Shown: positions 31,977 to 42,954 of the stretch, piece by piece
Position numbering within the stretch: the stretch's first letter is position 1
How the letters are laid out: each line of letters opens with the position of its first letter
DNA from: Aradus depressus
Taxonomy: Eukaryota; Arthropoda; Insecta; Hemiptera; Aradidae
Direction of reading: 5' to 3'
Length of the DNA: 64,000 nt
Assembly: GCA_963662175.1 (NCBI GenBank)
Contig: OY759214.1
Location: 8,246,001-8,310,000 of the forward strand
Translations under genes and position numbers: made by a program
Notes under the pieces: model-generated
Database searches by the model: none
What the model saw: the letters and a program-made list of their open reading frames with translations, nothing else
Told to the model about the DNA's origin: nothing

Positions 31977-32384
31977 CCGCTCAATTTTTGAACAATTTGG
32001 ATGAAACTAGGTGCAAAATATTTGTGAAAGCTGGATTTTTATCAGATAACTGCGGGTTTCACAATCAAGGTATTATATGCCAGTGGCAAAAATAGCCAAT
32101 ATATTGAATTTGGACCACTTTAGGTCAAAATGACAACATTAGGATCTTTTTTGGCTAAAATAAATATTGAATTCGTAATCAGCGACCCAAAAAACATTCA
32201 TTTAAGTTGTAAAAATCCGTTAACAAAAACTTAGACAAAAAATATTAAATTTTTTAAAAAATTTCACGGGCTTTTGGCAGCTGTCAATTGGCTTGATTGT
32301 GAAACCCGCAGTTACCTGATAAAAAGCCAGCTTTCACAAAAATGTTGCACCTAGTTTCATCTAAATTGATCAAAAATTGAGCGG
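31977..32384. mobile_element. Foldback element with about 93-bp inverted arms
   Basis: The arms 31977-32069 and 32292-32384 are reverse complements with about ten mismatches. The shared phrases are CCGCTCAATTTTTGA, GATGAAACTAGGTGCAA, TTTGTGAAAGCTGG and ACTGCGGGTTTCACAATCAA. The spacer of about 220 bases is non-coding. This would be a non-autonomous DNA element or an inverted duplication. No target duplication was spotted. Confidence 0.8.
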
Positions 32385-32394
32385 AGGCTCAATG

Positions 32395-32512
32395 TAAGTC
32401 AATTGTTGAATATTAGCACAAACGGTCGACTGGTTTTGGAGGGGGAGCGAAAAGTAAATAATTAATTCGTTCTGGGGAAGTACATTGCCGGTGAATCACA
32501 GAAGACTTTTTT
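32395..32512 (-). repeat. ACTTCCCC-family repeat, 5' block only
   Basis: GTCAATTGTTGAATATTAGC, ACAAACGGTCGACTGG, GGAGGGGGAGCGAAAAG, CTGGGGAAGTACATTGCCGG and TGAATCACAG. It is the same block as at 55495-55605 and 45600-45690. Confidence 0.8.
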
Positions 32513-33415
32513 TTCAGAAAGGAGCTGTGTATAGTTATTTGACATTCTTTAGACTATATTTTCAGTTTATATATCTAGTCCTATGTCCTATGACTATCCC
32601 CCCTTTCTCGAGCCTGGAGTATGCCCTTGCTCCCCCCCGCGACGACTATCCTAGCTACGCCAATGACCGGGAAGTCTGTGTGTCACCCAAGATGAGAGAT
32701 GAGGCACTGGAGAATGGAGAAGGAGAGAGACTTGAAGACAAAAGGTCTCTGGAAGCAATAAGACATTCCAAAGTGAGGGGGAGGGGGGTTGTTGCACAGC
32801 AAGTTGGGTGGCGACCACAAGGCCTGCCGGGACCACCATAACAATGCTCCCGCGGGATACATACCTCAGATAGTTGGTCAACTATCCATCCTCTCTCTTC
32901 CCTTCCTACTTATGAAACAGTATGGATCCTCTCAATCCCATTTGTATATTTACATACAATATAAAGAACCGTCGGTGTGTCACCGACAATGTACTGATGT
33001 AATTAATCACCTAAGTGTCTGTTCTCTCTCCAAAACCAACCGATCGTTACCGAAGCCGTAAAAAGGGAAAATAATTGTTTATTTGCTTTAGAGTACATTT
33101 AGTGATATCAGCTGAACGAGAATGAAATTGTAAAAAATAAAATTTCAGCTGAAGGTGTTGGACCGATTTGCTGAAAAAAAAAATAAGGTTTATTTAATTG
33201 AGGATACTTACTACTATTACTTATTGTATAAGACTGGATGACTAGACTCATAAAATTTTAATTGTTGATTTACATTTGTGTTGATTATTTTGTTATAACA
33301 TAATATTTTGTGTATGGTACCTACCTGATTGTTAATTATTACGTTTAATTAAACATAAACTAAAATATGATTGTGAAAAACTATTGTTTTATTATCTCTG
33401 CCGGTTGACTGGCTG
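32513..33415. other. Unidentified stretch
   Basis: Contains a 118-codon plus-strand frame (32485-32841) with no motif, opposite a 76-codon minus frame. A phrase CTAGCTACGCCAATG at 32650-32664 resembles ends of some DNA transposons but has no partner nearby. No gene is supported. Confidence 0.4.
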
Positions 33416-33437
33416 CCCCCCCCCCCCCCCCCCCCCC
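33416..33437. repeat. 22-base cytosine run
   Basis: Uninterrupted C run, complementary in kind to the G runs at 11736 and 15885. Confidence 0.85.
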
Positions 33438-33522
33438 TCCTCCCCATAATATACTTGGCAAAGAGGAAAGAATTATCCAAATCGGTTTTGTACCAACTTT
33501 CTCTCTTTATTAGTATAGAATC

Positions 33523-33745
33523 GAGGGCGTCGATAGTTCAGAGTTACCACGCTAGCCTACTGAACTCAAGATCGCGGGTTCGTAATCCGGCTGAGCCCTT
33601 TAGATTTTTGATCTGGAAGGTGAATTAATCTTGAGCACGCCGTCATGAATAAAAATTGTGGGGTAGGCTGCATTCATGAGTCCTATAGTAGATTTGGGAT
33701 GTTCACCACAGCGAGGAAAGAGCGCTCTCGTAGTAATAACTGTCC
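33523..33745 (+). repeat. tRNA-derived SINE (family 1), internally deleted and old
   Basis: Head GAGGGCGTCGATAGTTCAGA (A box damaged), B box GGGTTCGTAATCC, then a deletion, then GAATAAAAATTGTGGGGTAG and GAAAGAGCGCTCTCGTAGTA. Confidence 0.82.
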
Positions 33746-34218
33746 AGAAAAGGCAACATTTGGACAACCTATTTTTTTTATTTTTTTGTGGGGACTATAT
33801 AAAAAATAAAAACTTTTTAACTACCAATTTTTGTTTTTTTTCTTCCTCTTACATCTTATTTTTAATTAAAATCAATTTTGCGAAGAGAAGCTCCCCCTTG
33901 TGGCAATATAAATGTAAATGTTAGTTATAACCGGTAGGATACCTCCCGGAAGGTTAGAGTCAAAATGCAAATAAATCAATGATTATGTAAACCAGGGGTT
34001 GAGGAGGGGAGAGAGAAGGGGATATTAAAAACAGGGAAGCTAATTCTAGAGAAGGAGGGGGTGGTTCGGGGGTTGTTCTGGAGGGTTTTAGGAGAATAAA
34101 TAGTAAACATTATATAGTTTAATTGTACAAGAAATATAAAGTTCATGCAGAGACATCTACCAGAAAATAGTTTATAGGTTAGGAAAAATAAAAGTGTACT
34201 TTTGAATTTTAAAAAGAG
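33746..34218. other. No recognisable feature
   Basis: T-rich then purine-rich sequence (GGGGTTGAGGAGGGGAGAG near 34000). Nothing was identified. Confidence 0.45.
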
Positions 34219-35021
34219 TTTTGTCCCGTTTTTTTTTCTCTTGCTTGAAATAACAATTTATTTATACAAATAAAGGCATACGACTTAATATACATAAATT
34301 TTATTTTGGATGCAATTGCACGTTTTAGGTATTGCACAAAATTGCATGTTTTGTCGTAATTAGAAAATTTATTTGTAAGTTAGTTTGAAAATGTATACAT
34401 TTGTTAATCGACAAATTTACAACAGTTTTGAGAAAAAATCCCGGATATGACGAACTCAAAAGGTACAATGTGGCCATTAATGGTGAAGATATTGGATTGG
34501 ATCTACAACCTGACATTATAAGCAGCTACGAAAAATTCCCCATCACAAGCGTCAGCGTCGAGAGATAGTTTTCCCAGCTAAAACACGTATGTACGAGTAT
34601 TTAGCGACAGGCGGCACAATTGAAGTCGAATTCTCGGCCTCGAGTAATCTGGTGAAGTGTTTTGTATTTTACATATATTTTTAATCAAAAATGTATACAT
34701 AACATATATGATTTTGTAATTAAAACATGGAGGTAAAAAAAAATTGTTTTATAGAAAATATTTTTTATAAATTGTATAAATAAATTCCTTCAGGCTTTTT
34801 ATTTTATAGATTTATTTTTAAACCCTACCCAATTTTATGCTGAAAAAAAGAGTTCAAGAGTTCTTTAATTTACAAATTAGATCCGATTTTTTTTTCACAG
34901 AAAAACAGTTAATGAAAGGATTTTATTATTTGTTACACAATTTTGCAAGTTTTGGCCTTTTTGTTGCACGTTTTTTCATTTTTTTACTGCACGAAATTCG
35001 GGCTCTAGTTATCAGTAATGG
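34219..35021 (+). repeat. hAT-transposase-derived repeat, copy 1
   Basis: About 800 bp, highly similar to 37613-38334. Both start TTTTGTCC-G-T-run-CTCTTGCTTGAAAT, contain ATTGCACGTTTTAGGTATTG, a short hAT-like coding stretch, AAACCCTACCCAATTTTATG, and end GGGCTCTAGTTATCAGTAAT. This copy holds extra bases relative to copy 2. TTGCACG-type phrases occur near both ends but do not form a clean inverted repeat. Confidence 0.8.
34421..34585 (+). pseudogene. hAT transposase C-terminal (dimerisation) fragment with a stop
   Basis: The frame reads RKNPGYDELKRYNVAINGED, then PDIISSYEKFPITSVSVER, a stop, and FSQLKHV. KNPGY and the P-x-TS-x-x-x-ER-x-FS string are the signature of the hAT C-terminal dimerisation region. 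The stop falls inside the signature. The catalytic N-terminal part is missing. Confidence 0.8.
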
Positions 35022-35635
35022 TCTTATGTCCCCACTCCGGGGACTAGGACCCGCCTTGATACCCCCACCCTGCCTCATGGGTAGAGTGGGGATAGCAAGG
35101 CCGGTCCAGAGCCTCGGAGTGGGGACATGTGTGTTGGGGAGAGTTGGTTGATACAAGACAATAGCCTGGTGAAGACAGCTACCAACCAACTTACCCCACG
35201 AAGCCGCCCTCGACCTCCCCATCCGCTCCCTCCGCCCTTCCAGAAGACTTAAGGGATTAATCACGTGATAAAACAGATCCAGACTGGGGAGGAGCAACTA
35301 AGGGGTGAATAGGAATGTGACTAAATCAATGGCAGGATAAATACTGGAGGCAACCCTTGAGAGAGGGTAGCCTTGGATCCCTCTTTGGAAGGTTGCGTAG
35401 ATCGATGACCCTTATAACGAGTGATATTTTGAACTAAAAACGCTATTTTAACTAAAACTTTAGAAAAGCAAATCAATCTACTTCGCTTTCCCTCTGAAAC
35501 CTCTTCATCTTTTGGTCGATTTGGCTGAAAATCAACAAGTCCTGCAGAGTCATCAATTTTCTAAAATTGCATAACATCCCTTTATGCACCCTGCATGTGA
35601 AGTAGGAGTCAACATTTGAAAGTTGAATGATTCCA
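35022..35635. other. GC-richer unidentified stretch with a short inverted repeat
   Basis: GTCCCCACTCCGG (35028-35041) and GGAGTGGGGACATG (35117-35130) pair as arms of about 14 bases around 75 bases. Opposed open frames (34926-35297 minus) have no motif. At 35480-35560 there is a trace of the ACTTCCCC family (CTCTGAAACC, TTTGGCTGAAAATCAACAAG). Confidence 0.45.
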
Positions 35636-35842
35636 TAATAATAATAATGATATTTATTTCCGTTATCATCACATGGTAGTCGGTTATACAATTTTGTATA
35701 TCAATATAGCTGACCTGAAGACCTAATCCTCCTAAATATAAATTCCATTGAAAATGAGTGCATTGGAGAATAGTTGATTGATAGGCGGGAGGATGCACAT
35801 TTGCAGCAAGGTGATCTCATAATACTACTTCTCCTCCCGTAG

Positions 35843-36058
35843 TAGTAGTAAAGTCTGTATTTAATTAACATAATAGAAAATTACATACAAACCATATATA
35901 CAATAATGTGACCTTTTATGAAGACAAACTCAATGGCCTAAGCCGTCTTGAGGAGTTCACATTTACATAATATAATCTTATAAACTTAATCACAACAAAG
36001 TTTTCTTTCTAAAATAAAATAAAAATAAAATAATAAATATATCTTTGTTCCTATTTCT
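35843..36058 (-). repeat. 3' UTR of a LINE (TAC-type tail)
   Basis: On the plus strand it starts with TAGTAGTAGTAAAGTCTGTA, so the minus-strand element ends in a TAC-like trinucleotide tail. It leads directly into the C-terminal coding remnant at 36059. Confidence 0.6.
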
Positions 36059-36415
36059 TTATTTATTTAATTCACAGTTTCTGAGATTGTACGCCTTTTT
36101 GCAATATTTTACCAGTAGTTGCCAATCTTTACCATTTAATAATTCCAACACAAATGAAGTATCTATGGTGTTTTTAAATATTTTATTTTTTGAATCATCA
36201 TATTTGGGGCAGGTAATGAGGAAGTGATGTAGATCTTCTTTACAGGGGCTGTAACACATTGGGCATTCCAAGTCCATATCTTCGGAGGTATATTGATTTA
36301 TTGGTAAGCTTAGATGCAACAGTTCACCTCTAAGTTTAATTATTAATCTAATACTTGACGATGGTAGGTCACTCTGTAAGTATACTTCTAAGGAGAACAT
36401 AAAATGACGGTGGAG
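36059..36415 (-). pseudogene. LINE C-terminal zinc-finger remnant (family Z3)
   Basis: The minus strand encodes HFMFSLEVYLQSDLPSS, IIKLRGELLHLSLPINQY, CPMCYSPCKEDLHHFL and CPKY, then LLNGKDWQLLVKYCKKAYNL to the stop. The Cys-X2-Cys...His-His...Cys pattern with the preceding LRGELLHL string is a non-LTR retrotransposon tail. It is related to 41593-42027 (both have NG-x-x-x-x-L-x-x-YCK-x-A). It is 5'-truncated just upstream by a stop. Confidence 0.85.
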
Positions 36416-36890
36416 CTATTACGCAGATGCAGTGTAAAGTCACAATGCCATTGCAAGCAGTTTCACAAAACATGTTAGTCATGGCAGCACTTGTAATAGT
36501 TACGCAAGATCTAGCACGTCATTGTTCCAAGTATGACTGACAGGTGCACTGAAGGGAGGGTAGTCGTCGTAGGCAACGATGGCACACAGTTCACGCCGCT
36601 CCTGCAAGACATTAGTTAAAAGAGGGAAGCATAAAACATACAACGATACAGACCCATTCGAGCCTTGGTCTCCTTCAGAGATTTCCCACTTAGATTCATT
36701 TTCAGAGCCAGAGATCACCAGTCTCGCAGCCGAAGATTTCTTGCGCCCTAATCGACTACGTTCATCCATCTCTTCCTCAATAGAACATCCCATGGTGCGA
36801 GTTTTATATCTTTATATGTGATAGTAAGATAAGGGACGAGATTTCTCAGGGAAACTAAAGACGTTGTTTTATTTGCAAGCAGAACCGGTT
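36416..36890. other. Two opposed open frames, unidentified
   Basis: The minus frame 36500-36793 starts MGCSIEEEMDERSRLGRKKS and is acidic and serine-rich. It contains an acceptor-like TAACTAATGTCTTGCAG before ERRELCAIVAYDDYPP. The plus frame 36579-36821 mirrors it. It could be the N-terminal end of a transposase such as piggyBac, or a host exon. I could not decide. Confidence 0.35.
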
Positions 36891-37060
36891 TTGGAGGGAA
36901 AGCCCAAACTTAATTGAATAATTCGTACTGGGGAAGTACAGAGCCCATGATTCACCACCGACTTTTTAAATTATTTTATTGGGATTTATCCCGGTGAAAA
37001 CTAAAGTTTTTCAACAGATTACATAACATCTTCTATACTACATAAGGAGAGGTAAAAATC
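36891..37060 (-). repeat. ACTTCCCC-family repeat fragments
   Basis: CGGTTTTGGAGGGAAAGCCC, CTGGGGAAGTACAGAGCC, then GATTACATAACATCTTC near 37015-37035. Internal modules are missing. Confidence 0.65.
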
Positions 37061-37594
37061 ATAAAAATACTGTACAATCTATACTTCAAAGAAGCTATAA
37101 TAAGAAAATGATTAGAATATTATACAGAATGAATAATATTTTTATTAGGGACAGAAAGTAAGCCTTCATTGGAATGGCAGCCTTCATTCAGATCTTTCAA
37201 AAATAATAAAGGGACAAAAATATTCAAAAGAGGAAAAAAAATCCCTCTTGTGGGTGTCCAATTTTCATATTTGTCCCACAATTCTTTTTTCCCCTTTTTT
37301 TTATTTTTTTTTCATTTGTCCCTCGAGTTTATAAGTTAATAACAACCAGAGAGGCCAGGTTTTCTACAACTCCAGTTGGAATTTATTTAAGAGATCTCTC
37401 ATCATAACAAGAAATATTTAATATGCCTTTTTTTTTTTTTGTTTTTTTTCATTTTTGTTTTATGAAAAGTAAATTAAAGTCAAAAAGTAATGGAATCCCC
37501 CCCCCCCCCCCCCTGGTGGCCCAAATTGTCAACCGGTCTAATTACGAAAAGAATTTCTGAATAGAAGTGATGATTACAGAAGACAGGAAACTCT
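37061..37594. other. AT-rich tract with T runs and a 17-base C run
   Basis: Long T-rich blocks at 37290-37315 and 37425-37465 and a C run at 37497-37513. No gene. Confidence 0.5.
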
Positions 37595-37612
37595 CAGAAC
37601 ATTGTAACATTT

Positions 37613-38334
37613 TTTTTGTCCTGTTTTTTTTTTCTCTTGCTTGAAATCATTAAATAACAATTTATCTTTACGAATAAAGACATCCTGATTAATATACATA
37701 AATTTTATTTTGGATGCAATTGCACGTTTTAGGTATTGCACAAAATTGCATGTTTTGTCGTAATTAGAAAATTTATTTTTAAGTTAGTTTGAAAAAATCC
37801 CGAATATGACCAACTCAAGAAGTACAATGCTGCCAAAAATGGTGAAGATATTGGATTGGATCTACAACCTGACATTATAAGCAGCTACAAAAAATGCCCC
37901 ATCACAAGCGTCAGCGTCGAGAGAGAGTTTTCCCAGCTAAAACACATATGTACGAGTATTTAGCGACAAGCGGCACAATTGAAGTCGAATTCTCGGCCTC
38001 GAGTAATATGGTGAACTGTTTTGTATTTTACATATATTTTTAATCAAAAATGCTTTTGTAATTAAAACATGGAGGTAAAACAAAATTGTTTTATAAAAAA
38101 TATTTTTTATAAATTGTATAAATAAATTCCTTTAGGCTTTTTATTTTCTAGATTTATTTTTAAACCCTACCCAATTTTATGCTGAAAAAAGAGTTCTTTA
38201 ATTTACAAATTAGATCCGATTTTTTTTTTCACAGAAAAACAGTAATTGGAAGGCTTTTATTTTTTGTTACACGTTATTGCACGTTTTTTAATTTTTTTAC
38301 TGCACGAAATCCGGGCTCTAGTTATCAGTAATGG
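37613..38334 (+). repeat. hAT-transposase-derived repeat, copy 2, with long flanking duplication
   Basis: Same unit as 34219-35021. CAGAACATTGTAACA plus a T run occurs on both sides (37595-37617 and 38337-38364). A duplication of 15 or more bases starting at a T run is far longer than the 8 bp a hAT makes, and looks like reverse-transcription-driven insertion on the minus strand. Confidence 0.78.
37792..37965 (+). pseudogene. hAT transposase C-terminal fragment, signature intact
   Basis: Reads KNPEYDQLKKYNAAKNGED, then PDIISSYKKCPITSVSVERE and FSQLKHICTSI before a stop. Here the P-x-TS...ER-x-FS signature has no internal stop, unlike copy 1. The rest of the transposase is absent, so it cannot move itself. 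Confidence 0.8.
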
Positions 38335-38394
38335 CACAGAACATTGTAACATTTTTTTTTTTTTCAGAGAAATTAAATCAACAAAAAAAGTCGG

Positions 38395-38610
38395 TGAATC
38401 ATGGGCAATGTATTCCTCCTTCAGCGCCATACAACTAAGTGTTCGCTTTTCCTATAAAACCAATCACTTGGCTGAAAATTAGTAGATGTGGATAAGTTGT
38501 TTACACTGGAAGTGCAAGTTGTTAGGGTTTGTGAGCCAAGCCGCCTCCCTTCATACCCTCGCCCTCCCCCTCCCCTCCTCTTCTCTTCCGTCAGTTTTAC
38601 TGATAATTTT
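38395..38610 (+). repeat. ACTTCCCC-family repeat fragment
   Basis: GTCGGTGAATCATGGGCAAT, TTCGCTTTTCCTATAAAACC, and one C-rich module (CCCTCGCCCTCCCCCTCC). Truncated after the first module. Confidence 0.65.
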
Positions 38611-39185
38611 TTTTTTTTTTTTTTGGTGCTTCTGACCCCCTGAGCAGGGGTTGGTCACATCACCCTATTTGATCGGCGGGGAAATGGGTAACCTTCCTCC
38701 GTTTAATTAACAATTTGGTGCTTTGGACGAATGTGGACCGGTTCAATGGTTTCTGGACGCCTCCTTGCGCCGAGTGAGCTCGAGATTTTTCGGAGGGTTC
38801 TGTTCTATTACTTATATAATTCGCACAAGAAAGTATATTGATGCTGCTATACTGCTCCGACTGGAAGTTGGTCTAACTAAAGTTGGTCACCCTTCTTCAG
38901 TTGTGTTGGTCTTCTTGTTATCCTCTGCACACAACTGTCCAGGATGGTCTTGGCGATGGGCCCGTTAACGAAGTTAGGAGTGTGGTCTCGTCAGACACCA
39001 GCTGACAACCTGGCACAAGAAGCTCCTAATTAGATCTATATTCCACCAAGAACAGTCGTCTAAATCACAGGCTTTATCTCCGGGGACCCAGCCCCAACTC
39101 TCAGAGCCCTATAGTCTGGAACGTTAATCAACTCTACCTGTGCTGAATCACAATCACTAATCACACCCAGAGATAACAATGTCTT
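38611..39185. other. Unidentified base-balanced stretch
   Basis: No family recognised. An 81-codon plus frame at 38723-38968 has no motif. Confidence 0.4.
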
Positions 39186-39189
39186 AACG

Positions 39190-39330
39190 CCCTCATTTAC
39201 ATTTTTACTTTCCCATCTTTACGAATTACACGGGAAGTTACGTAATCGGTCAGAAATTCGAATCGGAGTTTTTCAATGAGGAATTTCAAGTTTTCTACCT
39301 CTTTCCAAAAATGAAAAAAAAAAAAAAAAA
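39190..39330 (-). repeat. ACTTCCCC-family repeat, 3' end only
   Basis: Reverse 3' end with GAAGTTACGTAATCGGTCAG, AAATTCGAATCGGAG and TTTTCTACCTCTTTCC followed by a long A run (39315-39332). Confidence 0.7.
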
Positions 39331-39557
39331 AAGTCAGTCTATCTGTGAACATAAGTCCCATTGTGTGTATTTCACCCGAACTCACTATGTACGTCCGGTC
39401 TAAGCCGGACAACCCTCCTCGACAATTAAATCATTGTTGGCCGCGTGACCTCCGGTCTGAGGACGCAGTTACATCAAGAGAACTTACATTTCACAGTTGC
39501 CTGCTAGTTATTTAAATCTATAGTAGTTTATAGTTGAAAATTTTTATAAAATAGTCG

Positions 39558-40030
39558 TCGGTGAATCACAATTTACTGTACTACTTCGGCACAAATTAAT
39601 CAATTAAGTTTTCACTCACTCCAACCAATCCACCGTTTCCCCTAATTATCAATAGGTGACTTACACAGACTTCTGAATCCTCCTAATACATTTTGTGACG
39701 ATACATTAATGACATCGGCAGTTATTAGAGTTTTTGAGTTGTGCCCCCCCCCCTCCCCCCCCTCTAATCCTTCCTTTCCTTTCGTCCGATTTTGCTGAAA
39801 ATTATTAAGTGTTTTCCTTATGGAGATTTGAATTCACATGTAAAATTGCATGCAGTTGTTACAATTTATGTGTTTAGCTCCCCCTCAATCCCCCCCCCCC
39901 CTTAATTTTGGCCGATTTGGCTGAAAATCAATAGATGTCATCCTTATCGGGTTCTGGATACACGTACGGACTGTGTAAAACATGAAATTCCTGTGAAAAC
40001 TTTAGGTCGAATTTCTGACCGATTACTTAA
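39558..40030 (+). repeat. ACTTCCCC-family repeat, full internal order
   Basis: Starts GTCGGTGAATCACAATTTAC. Three modules follow, two with long C runs (GCCCCCCCCCCTCCCCCCC at 39744-39762 and a 13-base run near 39889-39901). It ends GAATTTCTGACCGATTACTT, without the terminal hairpin. Confidence 0.75.
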
Positions 40031-40347
40031 CAGGAACAATGATATAATTTATTATCGATTACCAATGAAATAATTGTAACCAAAGGTCATAAAACAATGG
40101 GGGTGGCATTAAATCTGAAGAGAGACAATTAATATAAGCATACAGTAATGAGGCACTATGTATGCAAGAAGGAGCATCTCCAGGTAATTAATTGCAGTAA
40201 TAATGGAGCAGTACAATAATAGTATGTAAGTCTCCAGAGACTGTATTGTAGTATATAACCTGGTCATAATATATATAGATATAATATAAATATATCGTAT
40301 CATAATGCTATAATCTAGACCATTCATTGATATATTTATGAAAAACG

Positions 40348-40750
40348 TTGTCGGTGAGTGAACCACTGGTAATGTACTTCACCAGCACTTCAAAGCCAAT
40401 CGACCGTTTGGGCTAAATCTTAATATTTGACTTACATAGTAGATTGTCGCTTCATTGGTAGTTCTTATTAAATTTTAGGGTATTTGAATCGAGCCGCCCT
40501 TCTCTGGTCCCCCTTCCCTTCGACCGATTTCACGGAAAATTATTAGGTACCATCCTTTGGAGTTTTCAATTTAAATATAAAATATCATGTCGATACATTC
40601 ACTCTATCAGGAGTTGTGTTCACAGACACACATACATTTTGTTTTTCTATTTAGGAATCAGGAGGTGGAAAATATGAAATTCCGTTGAAAACTCAACATC
40701 GAATTTCTGACAGATTACGTACCTTCCCCTATACTTGATGGATGGAAGTA
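40348..40750 (+). repeat. ACTTCCCC-family repeat
   Basis: Starts GTCGGTGAGTGAACCACTGG and has CAATCGACCGTTTGGGC, one C-rich module, a CGATACATTCACTCTATC module and 3' end GATTACGTACCTTCCCCTAT. The hairpin is damaged (ACTTGATGGATGGAAGT). Confidence 0.75.
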
Positions 40751-40759
40751 AAATGTAAT

Positions 40760-41320
40760 TCCTGCAAAATCGTCCCAGCACAAACTAATCAATTACATTT
40801 CGCTCCTCCTCCAATGCCAATCGACCTTTAAGACTACAAATCGATAGTTGACTTAAATCTGGACTTCATACTAAATTTTGTTTTCATACATTCCTTACAT
40901 TGGCAGTTATTGGGGTTTTTGATCTGCCATTTTCTGAAAGGTTTACCGAAAATATGAAAAATGAAGCTTCATAGAGGAACAGAACAAAACTACAGCGGTA
41001 GACATCAAAAATGTTATACTTGGAATAGTTCTGCCTTTTGTCGTAATCGATACTTAAAAGAGTAGATACAACGTACTTCGTAAGTTTCAGCTCTCCCTCC
41101 AAAACCAATCCGTTTGCGCTACTCATCAATAGTTGACTTACACAAACACTTCTGAATGCTCATACTAAATTTGACGCTACATTACATTGGAAATTATTGG
41201 AGTTTTTGAGTTGTCTCCCTCTGAATATCCCCTTCCCATCATCTGCCCATTCCGTGGAAAATTGTAAGGTTTTGAATTTAAATATGAAATTTTGGATTGC
41301 TACATTCATTATTAATAATA
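40760..41320 (+). repeat. Two partial ACTTCCCC-family copies
   Basis: Fragments at about 40760-40935 and 41045-41320 share the CTCCTCCAATGCCAATCGAC / CTCTCCCTCCAAAACCAATC block and one module each. No hairpin. Confidence 0.65.
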
Positions 41321-41324
41321 ATAA

Positions 41325-41592
41325 TAATAAACGTCTTTATTTATTTTTTCCTTTTACAGATGTACAGTAATAATAATAATAATAATAATATTGACAGACA
41401 ATACTCATGATCAAATTGACCGTCTGAGGGGTTGTCTCTACTATTTCTACTCGATAATACACATATATAAAAGTGACCAAATAAAAATAAAATAATTCAA
41501 ATACAAATGCAGTAATTTACAAAATTAACTTGAATGATCCTTTAAAAAAACTAATAAAAAATAAAAAAAAAAATCTTCCTATTTATATATTA
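41325..41592 (-). repeat. LINE 3' UTR with trinucleotide (TTA-type) tails
   Basis: The plus strand has AAT/ATA repeats at 41311-41332 and 41370-41390. On the minus strand these are TTA-type tails, the usual 3' end of this LINE group. It joins the coding remnant that follows. Confidence 0.65.
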
Positions 41593-42027
41593 TTAATAAT
41601 TAAATTCTGAAACTAGCTCACATCTATAATTCCAGGCGGCTTTGCAATAGTTAATTAAACTTTTGTAATTTCGTCCATTTACATATTCAATAAACTGAAC
41701 ATAGCTTAACTCTGCTTTACTAAAATAAATAAAACGAAATTCTTTTAAGATGGGGCATACGGCAATAAAGCGAAACACATCTTCATCTTGCTTGTTATTA
41801 CACATGGAGCAAAGTTTGATTTCCTTAGTGTAAGAATACTTATTTAAATAAAGAAGTTCACCTCGTACCTTCAGCAACCAGCTTATCGAATTCGCATCCA
41901 TCTCTGAGAAAATAACTTTATTATCTGTAAATAACTGTTTATATAAAGTATGCTTGGTACTATTTATTAATTTTAATTTATATTCATTAATAAATTCATT
42001 TTTTAATTTATTTACAATAAAATTTAT
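41593..42027 (-). pseudogene. LINE C-terminal zinc-finger remnant (family Z3)
   Basis: Open from 42027 to the stop at 41593 with no break. It encodes NEFINEYKLKLINSTKHTLY, SWLLKVRGELLYLNKYSY, LCSMCNNKQDED and CPILKEFRF, then YVNGRNYKSLINYCKAAWNY. The zinc-finger His is replaced (VFRFIAVC), so metal binding is probably lost. It is 5'-truncated, and the upstream reverse transcriptase is absent. Confidence 0.82.
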
Positions 42028-42954
42028 TTACAATATCATTCCCTTCATACATTCTTCATTACAACGGTGCAATTATTAGTCTAAATGACAATTTGATAGC
42101 CACATTCGATATTATCAAAGCTATCGATAGTACCAAATTTCGATATTTTTCAAAAGCTAATGGAGAAAGTTTCTTACATGCTGCTCTCCTCGCCACTTGA
42201 GCCTAATTGTCCTGATAAGTATAGTAAATCTCAGTTAGTGGTCTCCTGACTTGGCAAAGTTTCCAAGAAGGGCTTGGATTGCCCTCTCCTTGGAGGGATG
42301 ATGAGGACGTTGCGCCCCCTGGGAGGCAGAGCAGCAAACTGCCAACTCCTATACCAATGTCACTCAGACAGAAAGATATCTCCAACGTTAATCTTCACTC
42401 GGAATGTAATAACCATCCCCTTCGGCTTGCCACCAACCCTTAAACCGTATTAAAAGTGCCAGGAGCTACTTCTTCCTTCTCCAACTTCTTTTAAGAAAGT
42501 AGAAAGCATAAAATATTAACAGAACAGATCAGATATATGCCCCAGACTTGATGTATGGTAGCCTTGTGGCAGCTGATATGACACGAAGATATGAAGGCAT
42601 CATCTTGTCTTCCTCAGGCCCGGAAAAGAACAAACTTTGTCAACTCTCATTTTCCGAATAGTAGCTCGTTTATTACTTTCGCGTCGGGAAATTCATATAA
42701 TCAGGAAAATATTTATCTGACCTAGGAAATGAGAGAAGCAAAAAATAATTAAATAGTGCAAAGTGAATATTACTACAAAACATAACTAGCATTACCCGGT
42801 GCGGCTAAGTACCGATCGCATGTAAATATATTAAGTATATTCAATATCAATAATATATCAATAACCAGTATGTATAACGGAGATAAACAGTGAGAGAGAA
42901 CAGTGCACAGTGTGTTGGACTGATCAGGTGAGCGAAACGCCCTCCCCTCCACTC
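42028..42954. other. Unidentified stretch with a GC-richer block
   Basis: 42240-42400 is GC-richer (GACGTTGCGCCCCCTGGGAG) and may be part of an old transposon, but no motif was recognised. The rest is AT-rich without features. Confidence 0.4.
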
